The notes under the pieces: generated by a model
Databases searched by the model: none
What the model was told of the DNA's origin: nothing
What the model saw: the letters and a program-made list of their open reading frames with translations, nothing else
Made by a program: the position numbers and the translations under genes
Origin: Lentinula raphanica
Taxonomy: Eukaryota; Basidiomycota; Agaricomycetes; Agaricales; Omphalotaceae
DNA: 64,000 nt
Assembly (NCBI GenBank): GCA_027919835.1
Contig: JANVFP010000002.1
Coordinates: forward strand, 1,426,001-1,490,000
Direction of reading: 5' to 3'
Shown: positions 30,822 through 42,979 of the stretch, in pieces
Position numbering within the stretch: position 1 is the first letter of the stretch
Layout of the letters: each line of letters starts with the position of its first letter

Positions 30822-33800
30822 ATGTCCTCAGACAGAAGAAGACAAACAAGGCTTCAAGGTGCATGTATCTACTGTAAAACCAAGAAGGGTAAATTTCCAT
30901 GGGTTTTATCTTGATAACGTTGGCCCACTGAAACCTTTGTTACCCCTAGTTCGCTGTGAGTTGCAAGTGCCTTCAAACGATCTGCACTGTGGTGTACTGA
31001 ACAAACTAGGCGACAGCGCTCTCAAACCGGATAACATTTGTTCAAACTGTCGAAGGGAGGACATCGTCTGTATCCACAGTAGCAAAAAGGTGTCGTTTTC
31101 TTGCATATTCAATCGTCAAACTGAAGGCTGATTGTGATGAGTTAGAAACGTGGGCCGAGAACAGGGTGAGTCCAAAAAGTGCTCGCTATATATCTCGTTT
31201 TCTTCCTAACAACTCCCTCAGAACATCCATTCGCAAGCAATCTGCTTCAGTTCAAGCAATTATCGGTGCTGTAATCGCAGAACCAGAGACATATGCTGTC
31301 CCCGAGGACCCAAATGTTGTTCGCAAAATGCTCCTCGATCTATCATATCACGCCCGCTCTCTGGAACGGCAGGTCTCTCGATGGAGACAAGCAGCACAAG
31401 GCTCACCTTCAGCCAGTGCAGAAGCTTCGTTGAACACCCTCAGCTATTTGAACAGTGACGACGAATCAGACGGAATCGACTGTGACTCCAGCTTGTCGGA
31501 AGGCGATGACGATGAGACCCATCTCTCTGGATCCCTTCGAGACATCGGACTGATATCAGGAGACAGGAGGTTGTCCCAGCGACATTTTGGTAAAACGAGC
31601 AATATGGTGATGATGAAGACGGCGGTGAAAATCAAGAAAGAGATACTCGGAGATCAGATGCAATTCCCCTCGTCAGAAACACAGTGGGCCGAGAAGATGC
31701 ACCGGCGGCCAGAATACTGGAGTTACTATCCAGTCAGTTCGTTGCTCTATCAACACCATTTTGACCTACCGTCTAAACTCATGTCTTTTTAGTGGCAACA
31801 CGAACTAGAAGTACAAAAGTCATTCATATTTCCCGAGAATGATCTTCTCTGCGACCTTGTCACGGCATACTTCACCCATATCCAACCCTACATTCCTCTT
31901 CTCCACCGTCCCACTTTCGAAAGATCTGTCACTGAAGGCTTACATCTTCGGGATTCTCGATTCGCTGTCGTTCTCCTTTGTGTTTGTGCCATCGCCTCTC
32001 GTTTTTCACGGCGGGACCCCCGGAATTTTGCTGACGGAGAAAGCTCTGAACATTCGCTAGGCTGGCCGTGGTACAAGCAAACTCTGCCGTTCAAAACGTT
32101 CTCTGTAGAGCCGCCATCGTTGTACGATCTACAAGTTTGTTGCGTGAGTCCTGGAGTTTATCCGGCAATTTTACCTGTTCATACTTCTTCCAGCTTTCGG
32201 CGATATACCTTATGGGTACCTCTGCTTCAGATTCGTTGTGGAGCATCGTAGGACTAGGTATACGCGTTGCGCAAGACATGGGTCTGCATAGAAAGAAGAA
32301 GCGACGACCTGACGGACTCACGAACTGGAAAACTGTTCAAAGCGAGCTTTGTACGCGCGCATTCTGGGTGTTGTTGAATTTCGATGCAATCCTGAGCTTC
32401 ACGTTCGGACGACCGAAAGCTACTAACGGTGAAGAGTATGTTACAATCTTCTTTCAGGTCAATCTTATGACCAGGTCACTCACTTTCAAACATCTTGCTA
32501 TACTCCAGTTTTGATCTTGAGCCTCCGATGGAAATTGATGATGAATATTGGGAGAACGAGAAACCTGAACAACCTGCTGATGTTCCCTGCAAAATTTCCT
32601 TCTTTGTCTATTACTGCAAACTCATGGAGATTCTGGGTTATGCCCATCGTGCAATCGTATGTGCCACCTCGATATGGGTTTGTGCGTCTGACTTGAAAAT
32701 TTGTCCGATCCAGTATCCAACCAACAAAGCAAAGTTGACCAAGTTCATGGGCCCCAATTGGGAACAAAACGCGGTCATTGAGCTTGATTCCGCGCTCAAC
32801 CAGTGGTCGTCGTCTTTGCCCGAGTTCTGTCAGTAGAGACCCATTCGTCTTCTCTCATTCAAGCTCTCACCAACTCTACAGTGAAATGGGACCCAAGCAA
32901 ACCAGACGGGCTGTTCTTTCGTCAATCTTCTGCTCTCATCACATTCTTCTATTGGACGCAAATGCAGGTGCATGGCCGGTTCCTTCGAGAACTTCCAGGG
33001 AAAGATGGATATACGTTGCCAACCCCGTCATCTCCAAATATGACGATCTGTATGAATGCTGCGAGGTGTTGTGTTAGAGTGATAGAAGTTCAGCGGCGGT
33101 CTCAGTTCCAATTTCCTGCTATCTTCGTGGTGAGTTCTATAATGTGAATTAACTCTTTCTCGATCTTAGCTAACAATCAACATAGGCTCCGGTGTTCAGC
33201 ACAGCGATTATATTGCTCTTGTGTAGTTGGACGAGGAGGAAGGCAGAATCACCTTCGAATGTGAATAAAGAAATGCAGGAAATTCAATGCTGCTTGGATA
33301 TCATAGCAAAGAATGAGAAGCTGTGAGTGTCTAGCTTGTTCAGGATACACTGATCTGATACTCGAGTTTTCATTCCAGTTACCAAATAGCAGGTCGACTG
33401 CAGTAAGCGATTATTTCAATGATATTCCGCTTGAATTAACTCTAGAGTTACAGTGATATTCTGCGCTCTGTGATCAGTTTGGGCGATCAACACTTTTCAG
33501 AAATAGGTCATTGTGGAAACTCGAGTTACTCAACACCAGCTGATATTCTCTCTACTCCCGACATCTCGGGCACGGGGACGACTCTTCAGACCAACGTCAA
33601 TGTCGGTCCCCTCAATGGTTTTGCTCAACATATTGCTCGTGAAATGCTTTCGGATGAAGGCTCGAATAGTTCGACAAGCATCAGCAGTGCTTCAGGCTCG
33701 CCATTCTCCTTCGCTCCTAACGCATACGAGACCGGCGGTTCCAATCTCTTTAACCCCACGAGTAACATGTATCTCAGCAACAATTTCACTGGCCTAACGA

Positions 33801-34003
33801 ATGCGAATGCCCCGTACCCAAGCTCGGGATTATTCGTTGATCCTCAGGATTGGCAGATGGATGGTATGATACAGGCAGGAGGTCTAGTCGCGACGTCAGA
33901 AGAGACTTGGTCGTCTTTTATGGACCAGGTTGATGATATTTTACACTCTGTGGCTGGGGGCGGTGATGTTCCAACAGGAAGTGATAATAATTCGATGTTT
34001 TGA
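30822..34003 (+). CDS. Zn2Cys6 fungal-specific transcription factor
   Basis: Nuclear DNA-binding regulator. The binuclear zinc cluster is split by two introns in 200 bases but reads in frame as CIYCKTKKVRC, nine residues, CSNCRREDIVC (C-x2-C-x6-C-x9-C-x2-C-x6-C). It is followed by SSKKRGPRTG. The start at 30822 (MSSDRRRQTRLQGA) puts the cluster at residue 15. The middle homology domain (PF04082 type) runs about 31850-33130: AYFTHIQPYIPLLHRPTFE, SIVGLGIRVAQDMGLHRK, AFWVLLNFD. The last exon is Ser/Asn/Gly-rich and probably an activation domain, ending at 34003. About twelve introns. Targets unknown; its divergent neighbour is an amino-acid carrier, which makes nitrogen metabolism one guess. Confidence 0.88.
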
Positions 34004-34371
34004 AGGTTAGAATCATCTGCGGGTGTAATAACTAGAATCTGGCATAGTATTTTATTTTCGTATGTAATTTGTACATTTGCAGAATCAATCTCAACTCTCA
34101 AGATTTGGGACTTACCACTGCCTCTTGCTGCTCAAGTGCTTCAGGCTTCAGCGCTCAGCGCTCAGCGGTGATTGCCGGTACACGCGCCTTTCAACCATGT
34201 ATGGTAGGTCCCGGGTAAAGTCTGAATCATTCATTTGAGGCCCATGCGAATTTCGAACTTCAACTGACAACGATTCCGAAAAATAACAATATATCGGATG
34301 CAGTACTCGTCCGACGTAGCACGCTGTAACGAGGGGAATATACAATCGTAACATTACAGAAACTAAATAAT
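34004..34371. other. intergenic between convergent genes
   Basis: 3' flanks of the transcription factor and the SGNH hydrolase. GCGCTCAGCGCTCAGCG (about 34151-34166) is a short local repeat. Nothing else was recognised. Confidence 0.6.
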
Positions 34372-36419
34372 CTACAAAGCGTCCACGGCAACAATCCTGA
34401 ATTCTGTTCCCCCTCGAGGATCTCTAGTTTCCTTCATGATCTCGCACTGAAGAATATGTTCTCCGGGTGTAGCACTCTCAGTGATGACTTCCGAGCTAGA
34501 CAGAGACGACGTCAGTAAAGTGAACCACGAGTGAGGAGGAAGGAGAAAAAACATACTTTGCGACATGGCTAAAAGTGAGGGAACAGATTCAGGTTAGTCA
34601 AATCGATAGTAAAACGAACCATGAGCGAACTAACATATTCTTATGCGGCCAATACCCATCTAATCTCTTCCCTTGGTTTCTATTGTCGTCAACCCAACAC
34701 CATGCACTTCCCAGTCCATAACTCTCACTCCTCAAATACGTCACTCTAATCCGTCCCAGAGCACTTGTCTGCACCTTAAACGCCACCTTGACACCAGGCT
34801 TCCTCCCAGTCAACCAGACCTTTCCAGGATTCTGTGGATGACTCCACATCGCGAACGCATCAGGACCTTCCGTCGACAAAGGCGCCGGCAAAGCCTCGAG
34901 CAGGTGTGCGTAAGGTGAAGACATCCCATTTCCGTTCCCTGTCAGCGTCGTCGTCGTCCGACAGAAGGGATTGGCGGGCCTGAGAACGGTGGTGTGGTCA
35001 TATTTTTGGAACAAGGAAAGGCGAGGTATGTATTCGGAGACTTCTTTGCCTTCGTTGGGGTTTGGCAGACTCAGAGTGAGTCCTTCGTACCGGTCGCTGT
35101 CGTATGGTGCCCAATCCCAGCCTCCGACTATGTTTTCGTTATGGCCGGCTTTTTGCGCTTGCTCCTCGCGCCACCCTTCGCATGCGACGCGTGAGGTGAA
35201 TGACTTGAGAAGATCGGCAAGCATACGGTGGCCATTGAAACTGATGTGACGAAGGTCGATTGAGTTGGCATCATGATAAAACCAGTACTTTTCGAGGGAA
35301 TCGTCTGAGGCGTTGTATTGTGTGGTACGTAGGATGTGCGGGAGGATGACATTGCGGAGACTGTCAGAGAGAAGCGTCGAATTAGCTCGCTTCGCTTCCA
35401 CTAACTTTATTAAATGGTCTTGACAAACCTTATTATAGGAGTATCGTAATATTGAGCTATGGCAGTGTGAAGGTCGCCACCCATGGTTATAGTTGGGAAC
35501 ATGAGTGCCATGACCTGCGAACATGTTATTAGCCAGCGACATAATTCATGAAAGAAACATACTTGGACGTTGATGATCGCAGGGGCCTGCGGTAGCGCAA
35601 AGATCGCCCGAATAAGGTTTTCGTAACCCTTGGCCAAGTATTCCAATCGCTGATCATTGATTGCCAACTCGATGATAACCAGATCGACGTCTTCCGGAAT
35701 ATGCTCTAGAAAACACGTCTCCATATATTGACTGATTGTGGCTCCAACTGACCCATTGATGAGTTCGACCTCTACATTGGCAGCATCGGCAGAAGTTGAT
35801 TTGGCAAATGTTTCACGAATATACTCTGCGTAGAGGTGAGACCAGTTAAGACGACGGTCTCGAAGACCGTGGCCCTTTGAGACGGAGCCGCCAATGATGC
35901 CGATTTTGATCTTCTGGCCAGAACGTACTTTGCGCAAAACACGCTTGAGGCGAGCGTTTGGGCCTTCGTAAGCTCGTGAACGAGCAAGATTGAAAGAACT
36001 AGGAAGCTTATTCGACGTGGAGCAAGATTTATGGAGAAGGGTGAGACCTACCCGTATCGTTTGCAGAGCTCATCGGTAGACGTGCAGTAGTTGCAATACG
36101 CCGGTTCTTGACTGTCCACCGCCTTCACTATTTCGTTGACAGGTGTCGACGTCGCTGTATGCGTGGGTCTCGCCATGACAGTGACCGTTGTAGTAGAGAC
36201 GGGCGATATTGAGTCCGCAATGCGTTGAGAGTTGCCAGGACTGCAGAAGGATAAAGGCGAGCCAAACGAGAATGTGGAGTTGCCCTCGGCATCAGAATAA
36301 ATGAAAACAAAGAATGTGAGGTAGAGGATGATGGATAGTAAAACGACGCCGACGATGAGGAAATAGTATGCTGAGCGAGTAGGACGTGCAGAGGGCATAC
36401 GACCCATGTTCCAAATCAT
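34372..36419 (-). CDS. type II membrane SGNH/GDSL-type hydrolase
   Basis: Likely an esterase or acyl/acetyl-transfer enzyme of the secretory pathway. A short cytosolic tail is followed by one membrane helix (YYFLIVGVVLLSIILYLTFF) and a Ser/Thr-rich stem. Block I is GIIGGSVSKGHG with the nucleophile Ser. Block III-like is VIIELAINDQ, where Asn is the oxyanion residue. The catalytic pair is in SIDLRHISFNGH (D-x-x-H). A C-terminal beta-rich region (PGKVWLTGRKPGVKVAFK, GSAWCWVDDN) ends at TAG 34374-34372. About four introns. Fungal homologues are sometimes labelled capsule-associated proteins, and polysaccharide modification is a reasonable but unproven role. It is divergent from the acyl-CoA synthetase. 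The start could be 36419 or the next Met at 36407. Confidence 0.78.
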
Positions 36420-36970
36420 GGGTGTATTGGAAGAACAAGGGAAGACCTTGATCGTTTATTTATTCATTCCCCCAGTGAAACTGACAAAAAACCCTGATTG
36501 ACAGACGGAGAAAAGACAGGGGCGGAATTGAATTCAGGTGCATGATAGTGATTCAAACTTCAGATTGAAATTTGAGAACTCTTTCTTTCTATAAAATACC
36601 TCCCGATGTGAAAGCGAAAGCTGGCAAATGTCGAAAATCCACAAGTTGATTGACAAAACTTGACTTTCTTCGCGTTGTTCTTTCGTCGTTCGATCTGCAG
36701 AGAAAAGTCAAAGCCTCCGCTGAACACCCGATATGGGTTCATAAGACGTTCCAGGTACTCACCCTTTCTCACCTCTTGAACGACCCGGAAACTGATTGAA
36801 GTTTTGTCCAAGCAGTGAGCATTGAGCTGGTTTACTGTCAACTGACGGGAATACGTCAATGAACTTGAACAAGCTTCGAATGGGCGGTCATCCGGCTGGC
36901 AGCCGCTATGTAATTCATCTTCGTTCTCTCGCGGCTCCATGTGTTAAAGATCTTGTGCTTTTCCTTCAAC
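36420..36970. promoter_or_regulatory. divergent intergenic region, SGNH hydrolase / acyl-CoA synthetase
   Basis: About 550 bases carrying both promoters. No recognisable gene or repeat. No CACGTG element was seen. Confidence 0.5.
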
Positions 36971-39539
36971 ATGTCTCTTGTCTGCCGCGCCAGCATTCCA
37001 ACGATATCCAGAAACCTTTCGCGCCTCAAGGACCTTCGAAGAGCCTCGTCATTATCCATCGTACAAGGGCTTTCACATCCCGCACTTGAACACAGAACTC
37101 TTCCCGCATATTTTGTTGAAGAGATTTTGCACAAACACAGCACAAGGCCGGCTTTGATATGCCCGTCTGAGAAACCTCGAGCGCACGGTGGTCCAGCTTC
37201 CAGAAATCTGGGCACAACTTCGCATCTTGCATGGGATTTCGATGAATTCGAGAGGCATATAGATGCAGTTTCGAGAGGTCTGGTGTCGATGGGCGTCCAG
37301 AAAGGTGATAGGATTGGGGTTATCATGGGCAATAACAGGTTCGTCCGCAGCCCTTATATATTGTGTATCTCCTCGAGCGTCTCGTCCTCACATCATTTCC
37401 GTTTCAGCGCCTACGCAATTCTGCAGTGGGCGGCAGCCCGTATTGGGGCTATCCTTGCTACCATAAATCCTTCATACCGTACAGATGAGCTGGTTAGCAC
37501 CCTACGACTAGTTGGAATCAAACATCTCGTCATCGTACCCAGTTTACGCAGCTCCCAGTACTTGAAAATCCTTCTTGAGAGGTTCCCTTCCTTGACCAGC
37601 TCGAAGCCAGGCGAGATACAAGAGGAAGAACTGCCCGAGCTTCGTAATTTGATAGTTGTCAACAATCGCGACGAGCAGGAGCTCGTGAAGGTTGCTATTG
37701 ATTGGCGGGAGATAATACTATGGAGAGAGGATACACAAGAAGCAAAGTTGGTCAGAGATATTGCTCGAGGGCTGGATAAGGACGAAGTCATCAACTTGCA
37801 ATTTACTAGGTGATACTAGCTGTGCTTACTATCAACTAGAATCCTATGCTGACAGACGAATTCTGCAGCGGCACCACTGGCGCGCCAAAGGCTGTTTCTG
37901 TATGTCGACGAGCTCTTCATCGAGACATCGAAGTCCTTCTCATCCGAGCAGCTTACCCACCACAACCTTTTGAATAACGGTATATCTATAGGTCGTAACA
38001 TGAATATAAGCGAGAACGACATTTTATGTGAGTGCACCCAAAGCTCTGTTAACGTTCATTGCTATGCTGATATGGGGTTCTTCGAATAGGCAACGTCCCT
38101 CCGTTGTTCCATTGTTTTGATAAGTGATATATTACCATGCAGGTTTCAGCATACACTGACATTTCTTTTGTTTCCATCCTGCACGCCTCGTCCTCGGAAA
38201 TTTGGCGTTCTGGACTCATTCTGCATGTGTCGTGTATCCCTCAGAATCTTTCAACCCTGCAGCGATTGTAGACACCCTTGTCAACGAGAAATGCACTGCT
38301 CTTCATGGGGTGCCAACCCATTTCCTAGGCATCCTTTCAGAGATTGAGAAGAGGAAAACTGAGGGAGAAGGACTAGATTTAAGTAATTTACGGTTCGTAT
38401 TTATTGATTCATTCTTTGGGTGTCGTCACTGTGATCTTTCATCTACCAACTAGAACTGGTATTGCCGCGGGCACTACTATTCCTATAGAGCTAATGCGCA
38501 GACTGATATCAGAAATGAATCTACGTGATTTGACGAATGCGTACGGAATGAGTAAGTGTCATTTAGCGATTCCTGCCTTTGCTGTACGAGATATGTCACT
38601 CACACATTACATACCCCATCTTCTAGCCGAAACCAGTCCCGTTTCGTTCCAAACCACTCCTTCTGACCCGGTGATCAAACGCGTCGAGACTGTTGGCAAG
38701 GTTATGCCTCATGTCAAGGCCAAAATAATAGATCCCAAAGGTGACGTCGTTCCTGTAGGGGTGCCGGGAGAAGTTTGCGTAGCTGGATATCTTGTGCAAA
38801 AAGGGCAGGTTCTGTGATCATTGTTTGTTTCTTGCCGGGCTTAACTTGATGAGCAGTTATTGGAATGACGAGGAGCATACGCGGCAAGTCATGCACAAAG
38901 ATCCCGGAGATGATGATACAGTTTGGATGCATACCGGAGATGAAGGGATATTGGACGAGGAAGGCTATCTGAGGAGTACGTTCCCTGGATTCATATCACT
39001 GCCCCTTACTGATCTTCTTCCAAGTTGTTGGAAGAATGAAAGATATTATTATCAGAGGAGGAGAGGTAAGATCATCCGCAAAACCAGGAGCAGGGGGTTC
39101 AATCATGATACACCAATTTTCCATAGAATCTTTTCCCAGTGCAAATCGAGAACGTTTTAGTCGCCGACCATAGCATTCGCGAAGCAGCCGTCGTATCTGT
39201 CCCACACAAAGAATATGGAGAGGTGGTGGGAGCATGGATCGTCCGAAACACTGGGACTGCCTCCGGACATCCGAGTCCTCGATCATCACGAACAGATATC
39301 AGGAATATCGTGAGGGAAAAGATGAACCCCCAAGTACGCTCTATTTTATCTTCCTCCGATCATCATGTTGCGGCGCTCTTATCGTGTTTTAGACTGCACC
39401 GGCTTGGGTGTGGTTTGTTGGTGAAGATGGAGCACCGGAAGAACTGCCGAAGACGGCGAGTGGGAAAGTGATGAAGCATGTCCTTAGGAAATGGAGCAAG
39501 GAACTCGCAGAACGAGGAATTGGGAAGGTGATAAGCTGA
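36971..39539 (+). CDS. acyl-CoA synthetase, ACSF2-like (AMP-binding enzyme)
   Basis: Activates a carboxylic acid, probably a medium-chain fatty acid, through an acyl-adenylate to the CoA thioester. The N-terminus (MSLVCRASIPTISRNLSRLK) is basic and Ser-rich, fitting a mitochondrial presequence. The P-loop signature TSGTTGAPKAVSLTHHN is assembled over two introns near 37810-37950. Further core motifs: NVPPLFHCFG, ALHGVPTHF, NAYGMTETSPVSFQT (across an intron), WMHTGDEGILDEEGYLR, GRMKDIIIRGGENLFPVQIE, and the C-terminal catalytic lysine in LPKTASGKVMKHVLR. It ends GIGKVIS at 39537-39539 with no peroxisomal SKL. About ten introns. Substrate chain length cannot be set from sequence. Confidence 0.9.
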
Positions 39540-40226
39540 GAACCTCGTGCACGAGTCGACAACTGGTATATATTGGGCATATTTCACAACTTGGAATTTG
39601 GAGGAATTCACTTCTCTGACAGATCCTCGTGGCCACCTGAACAACGAATATATGAATCGTTTGCGGCTGTGCTCTCACGAACAGAGCTAGTTTTGACGAA
39701 TAATCTTGAGACAGTTTGAACAATCTGCCCAACCACTAAGTTGTGATATTTAGGTAATACCACTGTGCACATCTCTTGGCATCTTTCCTTTCATAACTCA
39801 TTCCTGAGAGTTACGGTGATCGCGTCAAGATTGTGCTGATTTTGCCGTCTACCACTCACTTGCTAGCTCACAGAATTGGAGGCGTTTATCGATATCCACT
39901 GCCGCGGCGGACCAAACCTCTTCGATGAGTATCATCGTCTCTATTTAGAACCACCGTCCTCGAGATCAAGCACGACGGTTTGATTCGGAATCACGTCTGA
40001 AATCAACAACTTTTGACACGTTCCAGTTACACTGTTCTATGTGATGCTGTATTCCCAAATCGGCTTGTAAGCTCCCAGACTCATTCTCCGCAGTTGGTTG
40101 GTTTCTCTCATCTACAGCAACACAACAACATATAACTTATGGGGGGTGGCGTCAAAATATACTTTGAGCCCTCCCACTACTCAAAGACATTACACTTGTC
40201 GTGTGCTGTATGTATAGTGCGCTACC
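39540..40226. other. intergenic
   Basis: 3' flank of the synthetase and upstream region of the membrane protein. No coding, RNA or repeat feature was recognised. Confidence 0.55.
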
Positions 40227-42535
40227 ATGGCTATAGTCTTTCGGACGAGAGCGGAGGAGATCGCGTTGGGGATGACGCTATTGGGCCTGTTCTTCTCCTC
40301 AGTGTGCGCACTCATTTCTCTGCAAACTCTTCTAGTAGGAATGACTGACAAGCTTCATAGGTTATACGGCCTGGCTCTCTCTCAGTTATACACATATTAC
40401 AAGCGTTTTCCACGCGACCCGTTGAGCGTGAAGATTCTCGTATGTAGTCCTTCATCTTTCCCGATGCTAGTCGCAGACTGATGCTCCACCATAGGTTATA
40501 GCGACTGCGTAAGCATAAACGAAGTTGTGCCATTTGAACGGACTCGGAATATTTGCATGCAGGATCCTGGACACTGTTTCGGTTGTACTCGAATGTCATG
40601 CATGCTGGTTTGATAAATTCGATTCAATTCATGAAGGCATCCTCATTTTTAACTCTTGGCAGGTATTATCTGGTGACAACAGGTCTTTCAACTTTGGATT
40701 TCTCGACTAGTCCTTTGTATCTCACACTTCTTCAGGTCCCATGACGTTAGCAGTATGGTGAACTGAATTTTTTCGTAAAGCGTCAACTTAGCTGACCATG
40801 CTTTATATCCTCAGGAGTCTCAATGTGCGTAAAACCCCTTATGATCTCGGTCACCAATGCCCATTGGTTGGTTATGCTATTGATAGGCTGAACTTGCGGT
40901 TTCGGTTCGTGACAAAACCAATTCTTGCGCGGCACTTCTCGTTCAATATGGCTGATAGATGTTCATATCTGGCATTGCGGAAGCGTACGTTACGACGTGT
41001 CTGCCGGGATAGAAAACACTCATGATCGTTTCCTAGTTTCATGACTTATCGAGTCTGGATGCGTAAGCCTTATCAATCATATCCGATGTTTGCCAGATTC
41101 AATGGTATTCTGTAGTGAGTGGCAGGCAGAACATCCTAACCTGTGTGCTGGTGAGTGCCCGGCCCCTCATGATTGTGTTAATGGGCAACGTTGAGCGTGA
41201 GACGTTGCTAGCTTTGTTTCGGCCTGCTACATTTCGGTACGTTGAACATCAGAATCTACTAGGAACACGACTGACAAATGCAATCTCCGTGTTGTAGTCA
41301 GTGGCGAAGGTATGAACCTCCTCAATTAATACCTTCCATACTCCCTAGTCTAGTTGCAACTGAATAATTCACGGTGCTTTTCCAGTGTCCGCCGCCGAAT
41401 TCTTGGAACTTAGTAGATTCGCTAAATTCGGAAGCGTCAAGGAAAGTCATAACAGTACCTATATTCACCATGATACTAAGGACTTACAATAACAGGTGCC
41501 AAGTGTCCTTCGCCTGGGAAGCGCGTCGCTTTGTGATACCGGCATTGCTGTTTCTCTTTGCTATTTCCTCCAGAAGAAGCGTACTGGGTACAAGAGGTGT
41601 GTACTTCTGTATACTCTTATGCATTGTTCATGCTTCTAAGAACCGTAACACAGAACTGACGAGATCATTGACCACTTGATGCTGTTTTCTATCAATTCTG
41701 GTCTGATAACAAGGTAAACCGTTGATACTCCTTCCTGTTCAGGAGTCGAACATTCAAGTTGAATGTTTATGTCCAGTGTCGCATCCATTTCGTGCCTCAT
41801 TACGGTAGGGTGCAATAGCATCTCTCCCTACAACACTGATGCCAATCCTGGTCTTATCAGTATCTGGCAATACCCAAGACTTGGGTCTATCTCACTCTAT
41901 GTTTTCTAATCAGTCGACGTGAGGGGTAATTCAGATTCATACTCGAATCGATCTAACGTCTGCTTTCAATCAGTGTATAGCAATACTTTCTTTTGCGCGT
42001 AGGCATTCAAATTGTCGGGGTCGACGAACTCATTCTCACTCGCAGATTGATAAAGGCTGAATTCACGCCAAATTCTGCAGAACGGCGATAACGACATGGA
42101 CACTCCAGTACTTCCCCGTTTTACCAGAGGTTTGAGTAAAGCGATCTCTGAGAAGGTATGTGTTGCTCGACTCACTGAAATTTGATCTCACTAGCGAAAA
42201 TTCATGATACAGAACACTGGTCGATCGCGACCTACGCAGATCGACGTCTTTGTTGTGACAGAAACGCTTACCACCAGTGATGACATACATCATAGTTCGT
42301 CAAAGGTGAGTTCACACAGTACTACTATCAAGGAACTACCACGATGATCTACCGTTAGGCAACCTCAAGGAGTAGTATCTTGAGTAGTCAATTAAAGGAC
42401 GAGATCAGCTCGAACCCGAATTTCAGACCGGCTCTCTGTAACGAATCCGGAAGCTTCTCCAATTTTTCTACGAGCTCGAGCGGGAGTGTCCAAGAAGGTA
42501 TCAAGGAAATTCCCCGAGTTGTTATTCGAGGATGA
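40227..42535 (+). CDS. seven-helix membrane protein of the basidiomycete DUF6534 family
   Basis: Many small exons. Recognisable family segments, in order: IALGMTLLGLFFSSV joined to LYGLALSQLYTYYKRFPRDP; ILDTVSVVLECHACWYYLVT; IFISGIAEAYVTT-like (MFISGIAEAYVTT) joined to FMTYRVWM; SVLRLGSASLCDTGIAVSLC then YFLQKKRTGYKR; TDEIIDHLMLFSINSGLITS; VASISCLIT; YLAIPKTWVYLTLCFLISRL; YSNTFFCALNSRQILQ; DTPVLPRFTRGLSKAI; and IDVFVVTETLTT in a polar tail ending RVVIRG at 42533-42535. These match the seven-helix layout and the conserved INTGLLTS and LYxNxFxAxLNxR motifs. Exon joins between 40740 and 41490 are only partly resolved. Function of the family is unknown; it is often guessed to be receptor-like. 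Confidence 0.7.
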
Positions 42536-42979
42536 GTTACATGTTTAGGACACTGTATATTCCAGCATATTTTTGTATTTCCCTTTATTTATCGAAATGT
42601 ATATTATCAGTATTCAAGCACTGTCCTTTGAAGTGACAGAGGAGTAAATACGTCGCAGAACAGTAATGAAAACATGCATTTGAAAGGTTGTACATCATTG
42701 TGGGTGCATGTATTCTACTTAATATTAGCCTGGATTAGCAGATTGGCCCCCCAGAATCACATGCTACATATTGATTCTGAGATGAGGGATACTAGCTCCA
42801 GAGTCACATTCTGAACGGCTACAGTAAGGCAAGATGGCTCGCGTCGCGCGACGGCGGGTCGTCTCTAAGCCGGCTGCTGCCGGCCGTAGTTTAAGCAGGT
42901 CATGTGATCGTGGTCTGATTCGTTCAACCTTAAACGAACTCCTTTTCCTCCTTCGTACTTCTCCAAGATTTCTCCTAGA
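42536..42979. promoter_or_regulatory. upstream region of MutY with GTCATGTGAT
   Basis: 444 bases without a gene. TCATGTGA at 42900-42907, about 73 bases before the start, is one base from the TCACGTGA seen upstream of the RING gene. A CGGC-rich palindromic patch (CCGGCTGCTGCCGG, about 42870-42883) is nearby. Confidence 0.4.

Noticed and set aside
34151..34166. GCGCTCAGCGCTCAGCG as a possible repeat array or attachment site
   Set aside because: Only two short units, with no spacers, no further copies nearby and no recombinase.
40738..42090. Reading of the seven-helix gene as a pseudogene after its third helix
   Set aside because: First inspection showed stops in every frame, but short in-frame exons with family motifs were then found in order to the C-terminus.
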